NCBI RefSeq assembly: GCF_035222375.1
Contig: NW_026946366.1
Span: forward strand, 2,046,001-2,110,000
DNA: 64,000 nucleotides
Reading direction: 5' to 3'
Origin: Podospora pseudocomata
Lineage: Eukaryota > Ascomycota > Sordariomycetes > Sordariales > Podosporaceae
Shown: positions 22,370 through 34,443 of the stretch, one piece after another
Position numbering within the stretch: the first letter of the stretch is position 1
Layout: every line of letters begins with the position of its first letter
Program-made: the position numbers and the translations under genes
Notes under the pieces: model-generated
Told to the model about the DNA's origin: nothing
What the model saw: the letters and a program-made list of their open reading frames with translations, nothing else
The model's database searches: none

Positions 22370-25057
22370 TCAAGCAAAGGTAGGTGCCGTATAAATCAGA
22401 GTGCCCATCACCATGGCTCCGCCAATAGCCGCAATCCCTACGCGCTCTGCGAGACGGAACAACCGAACTTTCTTTGTCGGCCTCTCAAACGGACGAAGAA
22501 CTTGGATAGGGGACTCAACAGTCGGGCCACAAACCTCTGTAGCAGCCTCCTCGAGGCCATCGGCCTTGAGGACTTCAGTACCCGCCGTCTCTGGCACACC
22601 GCCCCACTTCAAGTCGTCCTCTGTTTCTACCGACATATCCTCAGCCTTTCTCTTGCGCTTTACAGAGTCAGAATTCGCCTTCGGCTTCTCTGCCTCGACA
22701 AGCGACTGAGGCTCATCAGCGGTCTGGATCGTAAACTGCACATTGACCTTCTGAGATTCAAGATCGCTAGTCTTCGACGCCACGTTCTCAGCGTTTTGGT
22801 CCACGGGCTTCTCAGTCTCGGGCTCCTTAGTCTTCTCAGTCTCAGGCTCCTTAGTCTTCTCTTGCTCCTTGTAGGCGTTTGGCTGACTTCCGCGGCGTGC
22901 AGAGCTCGACAGTAGGCGATCAAGACTATCAGAACAGCTCGGCTGTGTTACGGTGCTGTTGAACGAGGTTTCCATGGGAGGCAGTCTAGAAAAGACCTGT
23001 TGATCTAAGCCTGATAGATCTCTCGTGTGCATCTCGTTGTCAAACCGGGGGTTGGTGGGCATTTCATTGCAGAGAGCATATACCGACGACGCTGGGCGAG
23101 CGGTAGTCTGAGTCTCCAAAGCAGCCTTGTTGAAGGTCTGGCCAGAGATCTTGTTGAAATATGCCTTGTTCCCTTCTCGTGCAGACCAGAAGTCTCCTTT
23201 GCCTGATTTCAGACACAGAGACTCAAAATCTCCCTTGAAAGAAGCCGGCCACGAGTTAGGCTGGGTAGTCTTCCGAAGTTCAGGAAGAGGGGGGCCTTGG
23301 TGCATAGACTGCGCCACACCGGGACGATCATTCAAGAGCTTTTCAATTGCAATGGGATTGGTACTCTTAGCACCAGCTTCATCCTTCTTCGAGCTGACAG
23401 GAATGACGGGCGATGCGGTGTCTGAAGCCGGGTGGTCCAGAGTGTCGTCTTGCTCATCAGACACTACAGGTGCAGTGCGATGGTTATGGACAAGGGTCGG
23501 TCTGCACATCATCGGGGAGGGTGGAAGGGGAGATGCTGGTTGATCACAGTCAAAGATATCTAGGTCGCCAATAACACCTGCTTTAATGTCAACATTTGAA
23601 TCGGTAGGCTTGGTGGAACAGCAAAGTAAAGACATACTCTGATGCTCAGAGGCAGACTCATTGTCATCATCCTCAGAGTAGTTCACCATATCCTCGTCGA
23701 GAATGCTTGACCCGTCGCTTTGATCGTCCATGTCATGATCGCTACCGCTGTCATCGTCATCATCGCTCGAGTATTCACCTTCCATGAAATTTTCAGGATA
23801 GTTGACGTTGCTTTCGGCGTCGCTCAACTCGCTGGTGTTGTCCTGATCCAAACTGTCGAGGCTATGGTCGCTACTATAGTTCGAATCCATGTCAGAATCG
23901 AGGACGGTCTGCTCAATTGCCTCCAAAGATTGGGCAGTCTGGCCAAGCGCCGAGGCGAACTCGGTCAAACGAGAAGTAGCAGCTCCCAAGGACGAAGTAC
24001 TCTGGATGGGAACACGCCTCGCTGGCTCAGAAATGCTCAGGATGTCAAGGTGGTCACCCCCGACATCCTTTGTAACCGCAGCACCAGATGATCCATACTC
24101 GGCATCTCTATCCTCTCGGAACATAAGAGGGGACAACGGAGGTGAGGAGAGATCGATGAAGGCGGGGCTGCTATTGTTAAAAGAGCCTGCGTTCAGTTTG
24201 GAGGTCCAGGTATGGCTCTGGCTGGAGGCCTCAGGCTCCGTAAGATCGATCACCTCGACTCCAGGGACAAATTTGGGCGGAAGCGAATGTGGTGAGGTCG
24301 AAGCTGTCTGGGGATTCATTGTCGCGGAGTGGCTAGAATAAATGCTGCTGTCACTAGAATAATCATCAACATCAGAGCTGACTTCGGAGTCGTCCGGGAC
24401 CTGAAATGTTCTCGAGCCACATTCGTCGCCGACGCTGAAGGTCTCAGTCAGTGCCGACGAGGCAAATGAGGATGGGACGTACTGATTAGTGGGCTCGTTG
24501 AACGAGACACCAAACTTGACCGAAACAGGCATGAATCTCGAAGTGCCACGATCGACTGGAAGACCGAAGGTGAGCCTGTCGCCGTCCTTGAGCTCTCTGG
24601 GCTCTTTCTCAAGCTTCTCGCGCTCGTTGAGATAGGTTCCGTGCAGAGAACCCTTGTCCCGGACCTGGACTTTCTACATGGGTGATCAGTAAGCATACGA
24701 TGGCAGAAGCTGAAACGTCACCACGAAGCCCGTACCTTCTCGTCGATATCAACGCTAATTTCAGCGTGGTCCCGTGACATAACAGCGCTGTCAAACCAAG
24801 CGTTGTTTTCGGCAGGAACGAACCCTTTGGCAGAGACCTTGGAGGCACGACCGATGGCAATCGTGTTGTTCAAGGCTGTCAGGGTGATTTGTCGCCGAGA
24901 GTAGGTGGTGGCTGCGGCTGTGCTGCTTTCTGAACTCTCAACCGTGAGATCGATTTGAGCTGTATGAAGACAGAGTGTTAGTTGGTTGAACTGAAGAAGA
25001 AAAGGAAAAGAAAACAGGTGACAGACCTAGACTCTCGGCACGTGAATTGGCCGCCAT
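22370..25057 (-). CDS. FHA-domain protein with C-terminal membrane anchor
   Basis: Three exons (25057-25027, 24959-24736, 24673-22370) give about 852 residues. The FHA phosphothreonine-binding fold spans residues about 30-130. It shows TIAIGRASK, the SRDHAEI loop, VRDKGSLHGTYLN and LKDGDRLTFG, all in the right order. The long middle is acidic and Ser-rich with runs such as SSDDDDDSGSDHDMDDQ, and contains an ETEKTKEPETEKP repeat. The last 25 residues are hydrophobic (VGIAAIGGAMVMGTLIYTA), suggesting a tail anchor in the ER, nuclear envelope or mitochondrial outer membrane. The STRIPAK subunit Far9/Far10 (HAM-4, SLMAP) also joins FHA to a tail anchor, but it has long coiled coils that are not evident here. 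I therefore leave the gene unnamed. Confidence 0.85.
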
Positions 25058-26931
25058 CTTGCTCTTTGCCTTGACGGAATGGCGTATGTGGGTGGGTAAG
25101 GTGGCCAGAGTTTAAATGGGAGTTGAGAGAGCAAGCTTTTGGCTGCAGAACAGTCGAAGTCAATTCTGCCAGCGAGCAAGCCTGGAGGTGATGATAAGAG
25201 GAGGGCAAGACCGGGGAGCTCGGAAAGTCAGGTGCAGTCGCACGAAGAGGAGGGGAAATCGAATGAGAGAATGGTTGAAGCAACCGGAGTGAAGTGGTCC
25301 CCCTCCCACGTCAGACAAAGCTCGGGCCTATGACTGGCGGGTTGGATGGTTTGTTAGCTGGCTGACTCTTGTGTGATGACTAGGTTGGGTGCTCTTCCAA
25401 GGTTGCTGGCTGAGAAGAGAGCGAGAGGCGGCGGATAACGAGGCCAGACAATGGGAGTCGAGTGAAATAGAATGGGGGACAGCTGGAGAGTCGCGCAGCG
25501 GTCCTCAGGTTTGTTTACGGTTCAAAGAATCAAACAGGTATCGTGGATAGGTAGCCTGGAGGCAAGTGTGAAAGGAAGAAGAAATGGAAGGGACAGAAGC
25601 GGGCAGTTTAGGTTCAGGCAGCCCCAGAGAGTAGGAAGGTGCTCGTGATCTACTATGGGAGCCTTCCCGGGCGGGGCAATATGCTGAGCTTCCCCAATCA
25701 GGCAGACAGACACATCCGATAAGTGAAAGGCTGTCTTATCGCGCGATGGCTTGGGCAATTTGGAGGGGTGAAATGGGGGTGAATCATTCGTATGTGGCTG
25801 AACTAAGCTTGGAGGTGGAGGACTGGATAGGCCGGTCTGTCGTTGACTTCGCTGGCTCCGGGCTTGCCATATCCGAGTTGAGCTCCGTAGAATTATCTCA
25901 GGTTTGGTGGTAAGCAAGCTTTCACTGGATACCTGGGACCACCTTCTTTGAAGAGATGGTGATGTCGAGGGTGCTTCCGGCGAAGTGCTGAATGCGGGGC
26001 AGCTTGGAACGGGACTGAGGTGACAGCATTCACCAGCTGCCATTGGTAAGGACGAAGGCTGCCTGTTTGCTACGGGACCACGCCGCAACTCGGATTCGCA
26101 AGCACTTGCTCACGTTTAGGTCGTTGGCCGATGCTGGATTCATGCCACAATGTTGATGGAGGCCTTTCGATAACTTGACAATTTTCAACCTCGAAGACAG
26201 ACTACGAGTTTCGAGGGACATTCACCTTCACAGTTTCAAATGACTGCTAGTGAGAGACATCAAGATAACAACAGACCTTGCTTTTGGTAGGGATATAAGT
26301 CCCTGGAAAGGCCATGAATGCCTTGACCGAGTCTATCCAAGTATGGGGAGCATTTCCCAATTTCATAAAAAGGCTTAATGTCTCATTCGAGCATGAACTT
26401 TGGGGTGGCATTTGCAGCATGATAGTCGCACAAGTCACCCTTTAACACTGATTCAAGGTCTGTGTATAAGTGGTGTCGCCGTCATGGCTGATCGCTGAGA
26501 CTGGGGTCCCCTGTAAACTGCCCCTCCATCCAAGTTCAAATCACGTGCCGGGCTTTGAGGGTGGGCGAGTGGGTCTCGCTGTTTCGTGGCCCAGTGGGTG
26601 GCACAGGGGAGCTGGACGCTGCTGGGTACGTAAGTCGATATGGAACAGTCGACTTCTTGCGAGTCAAAGATACGCCGCATCACCAACCAACACATCTTCA
26701 CATATATGCACCGTCACATATAAAACCTGAGCGAGCAGGCGAGAACGTGCACCTCAACACAAACAACCATCCCCAGATTCTCGAGCCGACTCCCACTCGA
26801 GCCTACTGTGTGCGATAGATACCGTTCAGTGACCGCCACTTCACCGCCGAGACCAAACCTCCCCCGATTCCCAAAGACACCCAACATCCACATCAACACC
26901 ACCGCTGTTGGCGCACAGCGATATCACCAAC
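25058..26931. promoter_or_regulatory. Divergent intergenic region, FHA gene / VPS1
   Basis: 1.9 kb between divergent starts. A leftward frame at 25522-26088 (188 codons) has no family features and Pro/Ser-rich chance composition. The last 150 bp before 26932 are CA-rich, like a leader. Confidence 0.45.
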
Positions 26932-29318
26932 ATGACGGTCGACACACAAACGCTGGCCACCCCCGGCGGTATTTCCGACCCTGGCCTCATCAAGTATGCC
27001 ATGCCCCCCGCCCCGCGCGCGCTCCCTCTCAGGCCCAGTTGTCTTGGCTCTTTTCGTTCGTTAGGCACTAACCTCCGGATGTAGGCTGGTCAACAAGCTT
27101 CAAGATGTCTTCACCACCGTTGGTGTCAACAACCCTATCGATCTCCCACAAATAGTCGTCGTTGGCAGTCAGTCGAGCGGCAAGAGTTCCGTATTAGAAA
27201 ATATCGTCGGTCGTGACTTGTATGTGCCCCCCCTGACAGCCCCCTATTCTCGTTCTTGGCATGGTTGAGCTGACGGTATTCTTCGATGCAGTCTCCCTCG
27301 TGGTTCCGGTATTGTCACTCGTCGACCGCTTGTACTGCAGCTTATCAACCGGCCTGCGACGGCTGACTCTAATGGCGTCGATGAGAAGCTTGCCGGTAGC
27401 ACCGACAAGGCCGCCAACACGGACGAGTGGGGCGAGTTCCTGCACATCCCCGGCCAAAAGTTCTACGACTTCAACAAGATCCGCGAGGAGATCAACCGAG
27501 AGACCGAGGCCAAGGTGGGCCGGAATGCCGGCATCTCACCTGCCCCCATCAACCTTCGCATCTATTCGCCCAATGTCCTGAACCTTACCCTGGTTGATTT
27601 GCCCGGCCTGACAAGAGTGCCCGTCGGTGATCAGCCGCGAGATATCGAGAGACAGATTCGTGACATGATCCTCAAGTTTATTCAGAAGTCAAACGCCATT
27701 ATTCTGGCCGTCTCGCCTGCCAACGTCGATTTGGCCAACTCGGATGGTCTCAAGTTGGCGAGGGAGGTGGACCCCGAGGGTCAGAGAACGATCGGTGTGC
27801 TCACCAAGGTTGATTTGATGGACGAGGGAACTGATGTAGTGGATATTCTTGCGGGCCGCATCATTCCCTTGAGACTTGGCTACGTCCCCGTCGTGAATCG
27901 TGGTCAAAGGGATATTGACAACAAGAAGCCCATCAACGCCGCCCTCGACGCTGAAAAGGCCTTTTTCGACAACCACAAGGCTTATCGTAACAAGAGCTCT
28001 TACTGCGGCACACCCTATCTTGCCCGCAAGCTCAATCTTATTCTTATGATGCACATCAAGCAAACGCTTCCAGAGATTAAGAGCCGTATCTCAAACTCTC
28101 TTCAAAAGTACACACAGGAGCTCGAGTCCCTTGGCCCATCGATGCTGGGCAACAGCGCCAACATTGTGCTGAACATTATCACCGAGTTTACCAACGAATG
28201 GCGAACGGTTTTGGACGGCAACAATACGGAGCTTTCGAGCAATGAGCTGTCAGGCGGTGCCAGAATCAGCTTTGTCTTCCATGAGCTTTACTCGAACGGT
28301 ATCAAGGCGGTTGACCCCTTTGACCATGTCAAGGATGTCGACATTCGCACCATTCTCTACAACTCGTCTGGCTCCTCCCCAGCACTCTTTGTCGGCACTA
28401 CAGCATTTGAGCTTATTGTGAAGCAACAGATCAAGCGGTTGGAAGAGCCAAGCTTGAAGTGTGCTTCGCTGGTCTATGACGAGCTTGTGCGCATTCTTAC
28501 GAACCTGCTTAGCAAGCAGCTCTACCGCCGCTACCCAGGACTGAAGGAGAAGATCCACGCCGTAGTTATCTCGTTCTTCAAGAAGGCCATGGAGCCGACC
28601 AACAAGCTGGTGAAGGACTTGGTCGCCATGGAAGCGTGTTACGTCAATACGGGACACCCTGACTTCCTGAACGGCCACCGCGTAAGTGTCGCTTATCTTG
28701 TTGATATATGACGTTCGTACTGACCATGATTGTGAAGGCTATGGCGATTGTCAACGAAAAGCACAACCCTTCCAGGCCTGTTCAGGTGGACCCCAAGACG
28801 GGCAAGCCTCTGGCGAACACGCCCAGAGCCGCCAGCCCAACACTTGTGGCCTCGGCGGATGGTGATTCCAACAACAGCGGTTTCTTTGGTAGCTTCTTTG
28901 CCGCCAAGAACAAGAAGAAGGCGGCCGCCATGGAGCCCCCACCGCCCACTCTCAAGGCCTCTGGCACTTTGTCAGAGCGGGAGAACATCGAGGTCGAAGT
29001 CATCAGTACGTACCATCATTCCTGTGCATCAAATAAATGGACTGGGCTAACAAAGGCTGTACAGAGCTGCTGATTTCCTCATACTTCAACATTGTCAAGC
29101 GCACCATGATCGACATGGTGCCAAAGGCTATCATGCTGAACCTTGTCAGCTTCACAAAGGAAGAAATGCAGAAAGAGCTTCTCGAGAACATGTACCGGCA
29201 GAGCGAGCTTGACGACCTCCTCAAAGAGAGCGACTACACGATTCGGAGGCGGAAGGAGTGCCAGCAAATGGTGGAAAGTCTTGGGCGGGCCAGTGAGATT
29301 GTTAGCCAGGTTCAATGA
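26932..29318 (+). CDS. vps1: Dynamin-related GTPase Vps1
   Basis: Vps1 is a large GTPase that assembles on membranes for Golgi-to-vacuole traffic, peroxisome fission and vacuole dynamics. Five exons (26932-26993, 27085-27219, 27292-28681, 28738-29005, 29065-29318) give 702 residues. The P-loop GSQSSGKS is at 48-55, followed by the dynamin signature [12 protein letters not shown], then [13 protein letters not shown] (G3), [14 protein letters not shown] (G4) and VVNRGQRDI (G5). The middle domain has [14 protein letters not shown] and [13 protein letters not shown] variable insert with [15 protein letters not shown] precedes the GTPase effector domain ([19 protein letters not shown]). The insert and the KNKKK motif match yeast Vps1 rather than Dnm1, which supports the name. 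Confidence 0.97.
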
Positions 29319-29894
29319 GGTATTTGAGTAGCAGACTTCGACCGCACGAAGGTTGGGCATGGGGGATTAATGTCTTGTTTGCTTATTTTTTAGAGGGACT
29401 CGATTCTCCTTTATCGATACCATGGTTGAGCGTCGGGTAGCCAGAATCAGAAATGTTGCATGTTTATCTGTGCCATCCACACAGGTTGTGTGACAACGCT
29501 TGTATCATGCCACAGGACCTTGTTCTCCGGCACATGTCACCAACTCAAACGAGGCCCGGCAATGCTCGGGTTTTAGGGGCCGATATTTACGGGACAGGGT
29601 CATCATCCGACCACCTCCGCACATCGGTTCGGGAAAGAAGGTAGTAAAAAGTAGGTAATAGAAGCATTTTCCCCACTTTGTCGTGTTGAATCAATGAAAG
29701 TCGTCATCGCGGGTTGCCCCGATGACTGGGAGATAGGCGGGGGGCGGGGGGTTGATATGCATATAAAATAAAGCTTGTTTGGCGCCTCGGGAACTGGGTG
29801 GTTTGGGGGTATGTGAACAGTCCAACATCAGAATCTATCGTTCCCAACTACAACACCACGTACGTTTTTGACGAGTCTTTCGACAGCAACAAAC
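29319..29894. other. Intergenic between VPS1 and GGT
   Basis: 576 bp holding the VPS1 3' end and GGT promoter. An ATATAAAATAAA stretch near 29760-29771 lies about 125 bp before the GGT start and may act as a TATA region. No gene seen. Confidence 0.4.
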
Positions 29895-31852
29895 ATGGTT
29901 CTTACCACAGCGTCGGTTTTTCCTTCCAAGGGTGGGCATCAGTTCATGCCTTGGCCTTCCCGGCGCAGTGTGGTTCATAGCACCAAGGGGATTGTTGCTT
30001 GCTCTCAGCCTTTGGCAGCGAGGTGCGGGTTGGAGATTTTGAGAAAGGGGGGGAATGCTGCTGTATGTTTTGTTTCTCGTTTACCAGCTTTTATCTATGG
30101 GCTGAATAGCTGATTGTTGGATAGGATGCTGCTGTGGCGGTCGCTGCGGGGATTAACATGACCGAGCCATGCCAGACGGGCATTGGAGGGGATATGTTTT
30201 GTCTGTTTTATGACGCCAAAACGAAAAAGGTGTCGGCGCTGAACGGCTCGGGGAGGGCAGGCGGGAAATGCACGCTTGAGACAATCAGAGGGAGTTTGGG
30301 GTTGGGTGGAGCGGATGAGGAGGGGAAGATTCCAATGAGTAGTGTCCATGCTGTTACTGTGCCTGGGGCGGCGGCGGGGTGGGTTGATACCGTTGAGAAG
30401 TTTGGGAGTGGAAAGCTGAGTTTGGAGGAGATTTTGGGACCGGCGATACAGCTGGGGGAGGAGGGGTTCCCGGTTCATGAGCAGACGGCTACCATTGTGA
30501 GTTTGAGTTTTTTTTTGGATATATCCGAGCGTGGCAGAGTTGGTGCTGACAAGTGGGCGGTGTAGTGGGCTCAAGGAGAGCAATCGCTTCGAGATGCTTC
30601 TCCTAACTTTAGGGAGATGTTAAAGGCTGATCCAAACGCCCCTGATGGTGTCAGAGCCCCCAAAGCAGGGGACATTATCAAGCTTCCCAACCTGGCCAAA
30701 ACATTCCGTGCCCTCGCCGCAGAAGGCAAAAAGGGGTTCTATACCGGCCGTATTGCAGAAGAAATCGTCAAAGTCACCACCTCCCTCGGTGGCCACCTCA
30801 CCCTGGAAGACCTGGAGCACCATCTCACCACCGGCTCCGAACCCGTCGAGCCCATCTCCCTCAAGTTCACCGGCCAAGGCGCCGGCAAAGCAGAAAACGC
30901 CGGTGTAGAAGTATGGGAACACCCTCCCAACGGCCAAGGCATCGTCGCCCTCATGGCCTTGGGAATTCTCCAACAACTCGAACTCTCGGGTAAGATCCCA
31001 ACCTGGACAGAAAAAGACCACAACACCGCCCCGTACCTCCACGCCATCATTGAATCTCTCCGCATCGCCTTCTCCGACGCAAACTGGTTCCTTGCCGACC
31101 CCAACGTCAGCGACGTCCCCACCGCTGGTCTGTTGGCTCCAGAGTACCTCTCCGAAAGAGCCAAATTATTCTCGCCCACCAAGTCCACACCCGAGCTCAT
31201 CCCCCATGGCTCTCCCGCCCTCCGATCCTCAGACACGGTTTACTTTGCCGTCTCCGACAGCGAAGGCAACGCAATCTCCTTTATCAACTCCAACTACGGC
31301 GGTTTCGGCACGGGTATCATCCCCGCCGGGTGTGGTTTCACCCTCCAAAACCGGGGCGCGAACTTTTCTCTCGATCCCAAGCATCCCAACGTTCTTGCTC
31401 CGAGGAAGAGGCCGTATCATACCATTATTCCCGGTTTGGTGACCAACATCAACGATGGGAGCTTGCACAGTGTTTTTGGAGTCATGGGCGGCTTCATGCA
31501 GCCGCAGGGACATGTCCAGACGCTGCTAGGGCAGATTGTTGGGGGACTGAACCCCCAGCAGGCGTTGGATGCGCCGAGGGTTTGTATCGGGGCGGGGATG
31601 CCCGAGAATGGAAAGGTGTATGATATGCGGGTGTATGTTGAGGAGGGGATGCCCGAGGAGACGATCAGGGGCTTGGAGGAGCTGGGACATCAGGTTACCG
31701 TTGTCAGGGCGGCGCCGGGGGACAAGTGGCAGTCTAGGTCGCTGTTTGGGCGTGGGCAGATTATTCGGTGGACGGTGGATAGTGTAGAGAACAGGGGAGT
31801 TTGGTCGGCGGGTAGTGACATGAGGGGTGATGGGGGTGCTTATCCTGCTTAG
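29895..31852 (+). CDS. Gamma-glutamyltransferase (Ntn hydrolase)
   Basis: It cleaves the gamma-glutamyl bond of glutathione and related conjugates. Three exons (29895-30062, 30125-30496, 30566-31852) give 608 residues. The N-terminal half has [57 protein letters not shown] and [15 protein letters not shown]. The small subunit would begin at the self-cleaving Thr at about residue 404 in [11 protein letters not shown], followed by [38 protein letters not shown] and [11 protein letters not shown] complete the family set. No N-terminal signal peptide or membrane anchor is apparent, so this looks like the cytosolic GGT-like group rather than the vacuolar enzyme. It converges with Grx5, only 144 bp away. 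Confidence 0.95.
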
Positions 31853-31996
31853 AAATGATACACTGCATACTTGGGGCGAGAGACCTAGATGCTGGAGTGT
31901 TTCGAAAGGGAGATATAGTACAGTCTAGGGTATTCATACATGTCTTTTTCTCCTTTTTTTCTTTCTTTCTGCTTTGCTTTGTAATCGTGACAGTGT

Positions 31997-32620
31997 TCAC
32001 TCCTTCTTGGCCTCCTCCTCAGCAGCCTCAGCTTCTACAGCCAAAACCTTCTTCTCCTCCAGCAGCTTCGCCAGCTCGCCGCTCTGGTGCATGGAAACGA
32101 TTATGTCGCAGCCACCGACGAACTCCTTGTCGATGTAGAGCTGGGGAATGGTGGGCCAGTCGCTGTACTCCTTGATTCCTATTTTATTTCACCCAATTTT
32201 TTGTTCAGCATCCTTCTCCCCCGACTTTCTGGATTCACCTTTTTGAAAATGGATGAAAGACCTACCCTGCCTCAGCTCGTTGTCTTCCAAAACGTTAAAC
32301 GCCGCAAACTTGGCCGGGTCCACCCCCTGCATGCCCAGCACCTGGATCGACGCCCTCGAGAAGCCGCACTGGGGCGTCTCGGGGGTGCCCTTCATGAAGA
32401 GGACCACGGGTGCCGAGGAGACGGCCTTGTCGATCGCTTGTCTTGTTTGGTCCGAGAGGAAACGGGCTTGTATCGAGGTGAGGAAGGAGGTGCGGGCTGC
32501 TGCTGGGGCGGCAAAGGCCGGGCGGAGGAGTTGCTTTTTTGGCAGAGTTGTTAGTATTTTTGGGGCATGAATAGGAGGCCAAAGGGGGCATACCCTCGAG
32601 AGGATCGTTCTGGCAAACAT
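31997..32620 (-). CDS. grx5: Mitochondrial monothiol glutaredoxin Grx5
   Basis: Grx5 passes [2Fe-2S] clusters from the Isu scaffold in the mitochondrial matrix, using glutathione as a ligand. Three exons (32620-32594, 32533-32266, 32178-31997) give 158 residues. An Arg/Ala-rich presequence (MFARTILSR, then [15 protein letters not shown]) precedes the domain. The active site is CGFS at 65-68 (PQCGFSR), preceded by VVLFMKGTP. Also present are [20 protein letters not shown] (cis-Pro and glutathione-binding GGCD). The C-terminus is an acidic Ala/Glu/Lys tail. The first intron is 60 nt, lacks stops and is a multiple of three, so retention would lengthen the presequence in frame. Confidence 0.95.
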
Positions 32621-33007
32621 GTTGGCTGTGTTTGGTGTGGTTGTGCTGCTGCTGGGAGGCTGCTACTGGAGTGATATGCGCTTGCGCTGGGTATCAGTGC
32701 TGGGACATTTTTTGGATGGCGAGCCGACGGCAACCCATGATGTAAGCGGTTTCTCTCGGTAATAAGAGACTTAAGGGTTAGGGTTTTGATCAGGCCAAAA
32801 GTACCTTGATGGGTAGCGGCCGGTAGGGGATTGTGATTGGTCGACAGGGGGTGAATTGACCGGACTGGGACGCAATGAATTGGCCTTGGTTTTTCAGTGT
32901 CTGGCACCGAATTACGTTTTTGTCAACAGCTTCGAGAGAGATTTCATACTGAGTTTCATCCATCAAGGACAGTTGAGTTATTTGTTAAATACAGAAAAAC
33001 CGGCAAC
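32621..33007. promoter_or_regulatory. Divergent promoter, GRX5 / SDR
   Basis: 387 bp between divergent start codons. No named motif recognised. Confidence 0.4.
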
Positions 33008-34159
33008 ATGGTCTTTGACCTGGTATCGTCGCTTATGCGCATGCCATACGTGTAAGTGACCCCTGATTTGGTGATATCATTCGAGGCGTAAGATTGACAC
33101 ATGAAAGACCCCCATCCTTCTTCGCACGCTTCTTACTCCACCAATTTCTCCCCATTCCCATCCCTGATACGGACTACACCAACAAGACCGTCATTGTCAC
33201 CGGAGGCAATGGCGGCCTTGGTCTCGAGGCTGTCCGCCACTTCGCCCGGCTCGGAGCGAGAGTGATTATTGCCTGCCGCAACGCTGACAGCGGTCAGCAA
33301 GCCAGAAATGACATCCAGCGCGCCAATTACCCTGGCACAGTTGAGGTATGGCCGCTTGATCTCTGCTCTTTTGACAGCGTCAAGTCCTTCTGCGTCAAGG
33401 CCAACACGATATTGGACAGACTGGATGTTCTCCTGCTCAATGCAGGCATCATGGCCAAGGAGCTACAGACGCCCGAAGAAGGTGGTGGTTATGAGAGTAC
33501 AATCTTGACCAATGTCATCTCGACTTTTTTGGTGGCATTTATGTTGATGCCGTTGCTGAAGCAGACTGCCGAGCTGCAAGCGGACAAGGCTGTGGTGACA
33601 GTCGTTTCCAGTGAGGCTCACTTTTTGGTAAGACTTGCATCTGTCTATACGTATACTTTGTGACAAGAACTGACCGGCGATGCAGACTACATTCAAGGAG
33701 CGCCTTGAGCCCAACATATTTGAATGCTTCCGAAATGGCGACTTTGATCCGTATGAGAACTACAGCACTAGTAAGCTCCTCGACCTTTTGCTGGCTCGAG
33801 AGCTCGCCAACAGACTGGACGCCTCTTCTCCAGCGGGGAACAGCAAGGTTATTGTCAACAGTGTCAACCCAGGGTTGTGCAGGTCTAAGTTGTTTAATAA
33901 GGTCCCTCTCATCGTCAACCTCTTCATTGGATTCCTCTCGCTCATCTTTGCACGGTCGTCAGAGCAAGGATCGAGAACATTGCTGGCTGCTGCCGCTGGA
34001 GGACGAGAGACCCATGGCAAGTATATGGATGCCGCCAAGGTGGCTCAGCCCAGTTCGTTTGTGATGTCAGATGAGGGCAAGAGAGCCCAGAAACGGGTCT
34101 GGGAAGAGTTGGTCAACATTCTGGACGGTGTTGAGAAGGGGGTCAGTAAGAATATCTGA
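33008..34159 (+). CDS. Short-chain dehydrogenase/reductase
   Basis: Three exons (33008-33051, 33108-33627, 33686-34159) give 345 residues. A hydrophobic N-terminus (FFARFLLHQFLPIPIP) precedes the Rossmann fold. The cofactor motif TGGNGGLG is at 46-53, and RVIIACRN after the second strand favours NADP. NAG follows in LLNAGIMA. The catalytic Ser lies in VVTVVSSEAH and the YSTSK motif puts Tyr214 and Lys218 in place. A hydrophobic segment near PLIVNLFIGFLSLIF may sit on a membrane. The layout resembles retinol-dehydrogenase/WW-oxidoreductase-like SDRs common in fungi. Substrate unknown. The adjacent CoA-transferase gene starts 284 bp later on the same strand. Confidence 0.9.
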
Positions 34160-34443
34160 CCCCTGCAGCGCTGGTGGAGAGAGGTGCTGCTTGGGGGAGC
34201 TACCCCGCAAACCCACCCCCGCGATCTACCCCAGAAACAGCCCCGTCAGCTGCTGGAGCCTCGGTAACATTGCTTGAATGTGACAGGGATAATGAGCATG
34301 TTGGTTCCTTTCAAGGTGTTTAAACTGGACATATGTATCAGCGGATTTCCTTCTTTGTATCTATTTTTCTCGATTATATACATGTACTCTATAGAATTCA
34401 GTAATTTATTATTTTCTCTTTGGTTCCTAATCGCAACTTCAAG

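Noticed and set aside
25522-26088. 188-codon open frame on the minus strand between the FHA and VPS1 genes
   Set aside because: No motif or splice partner; Pro/Ser/Leu-rich chance composition.
30063-30124. Possible alternative reading through the first GGT intron
   Set aside because: The frame hits a stop, while splicing gives the conserved GGNAADAAVAVA junction.
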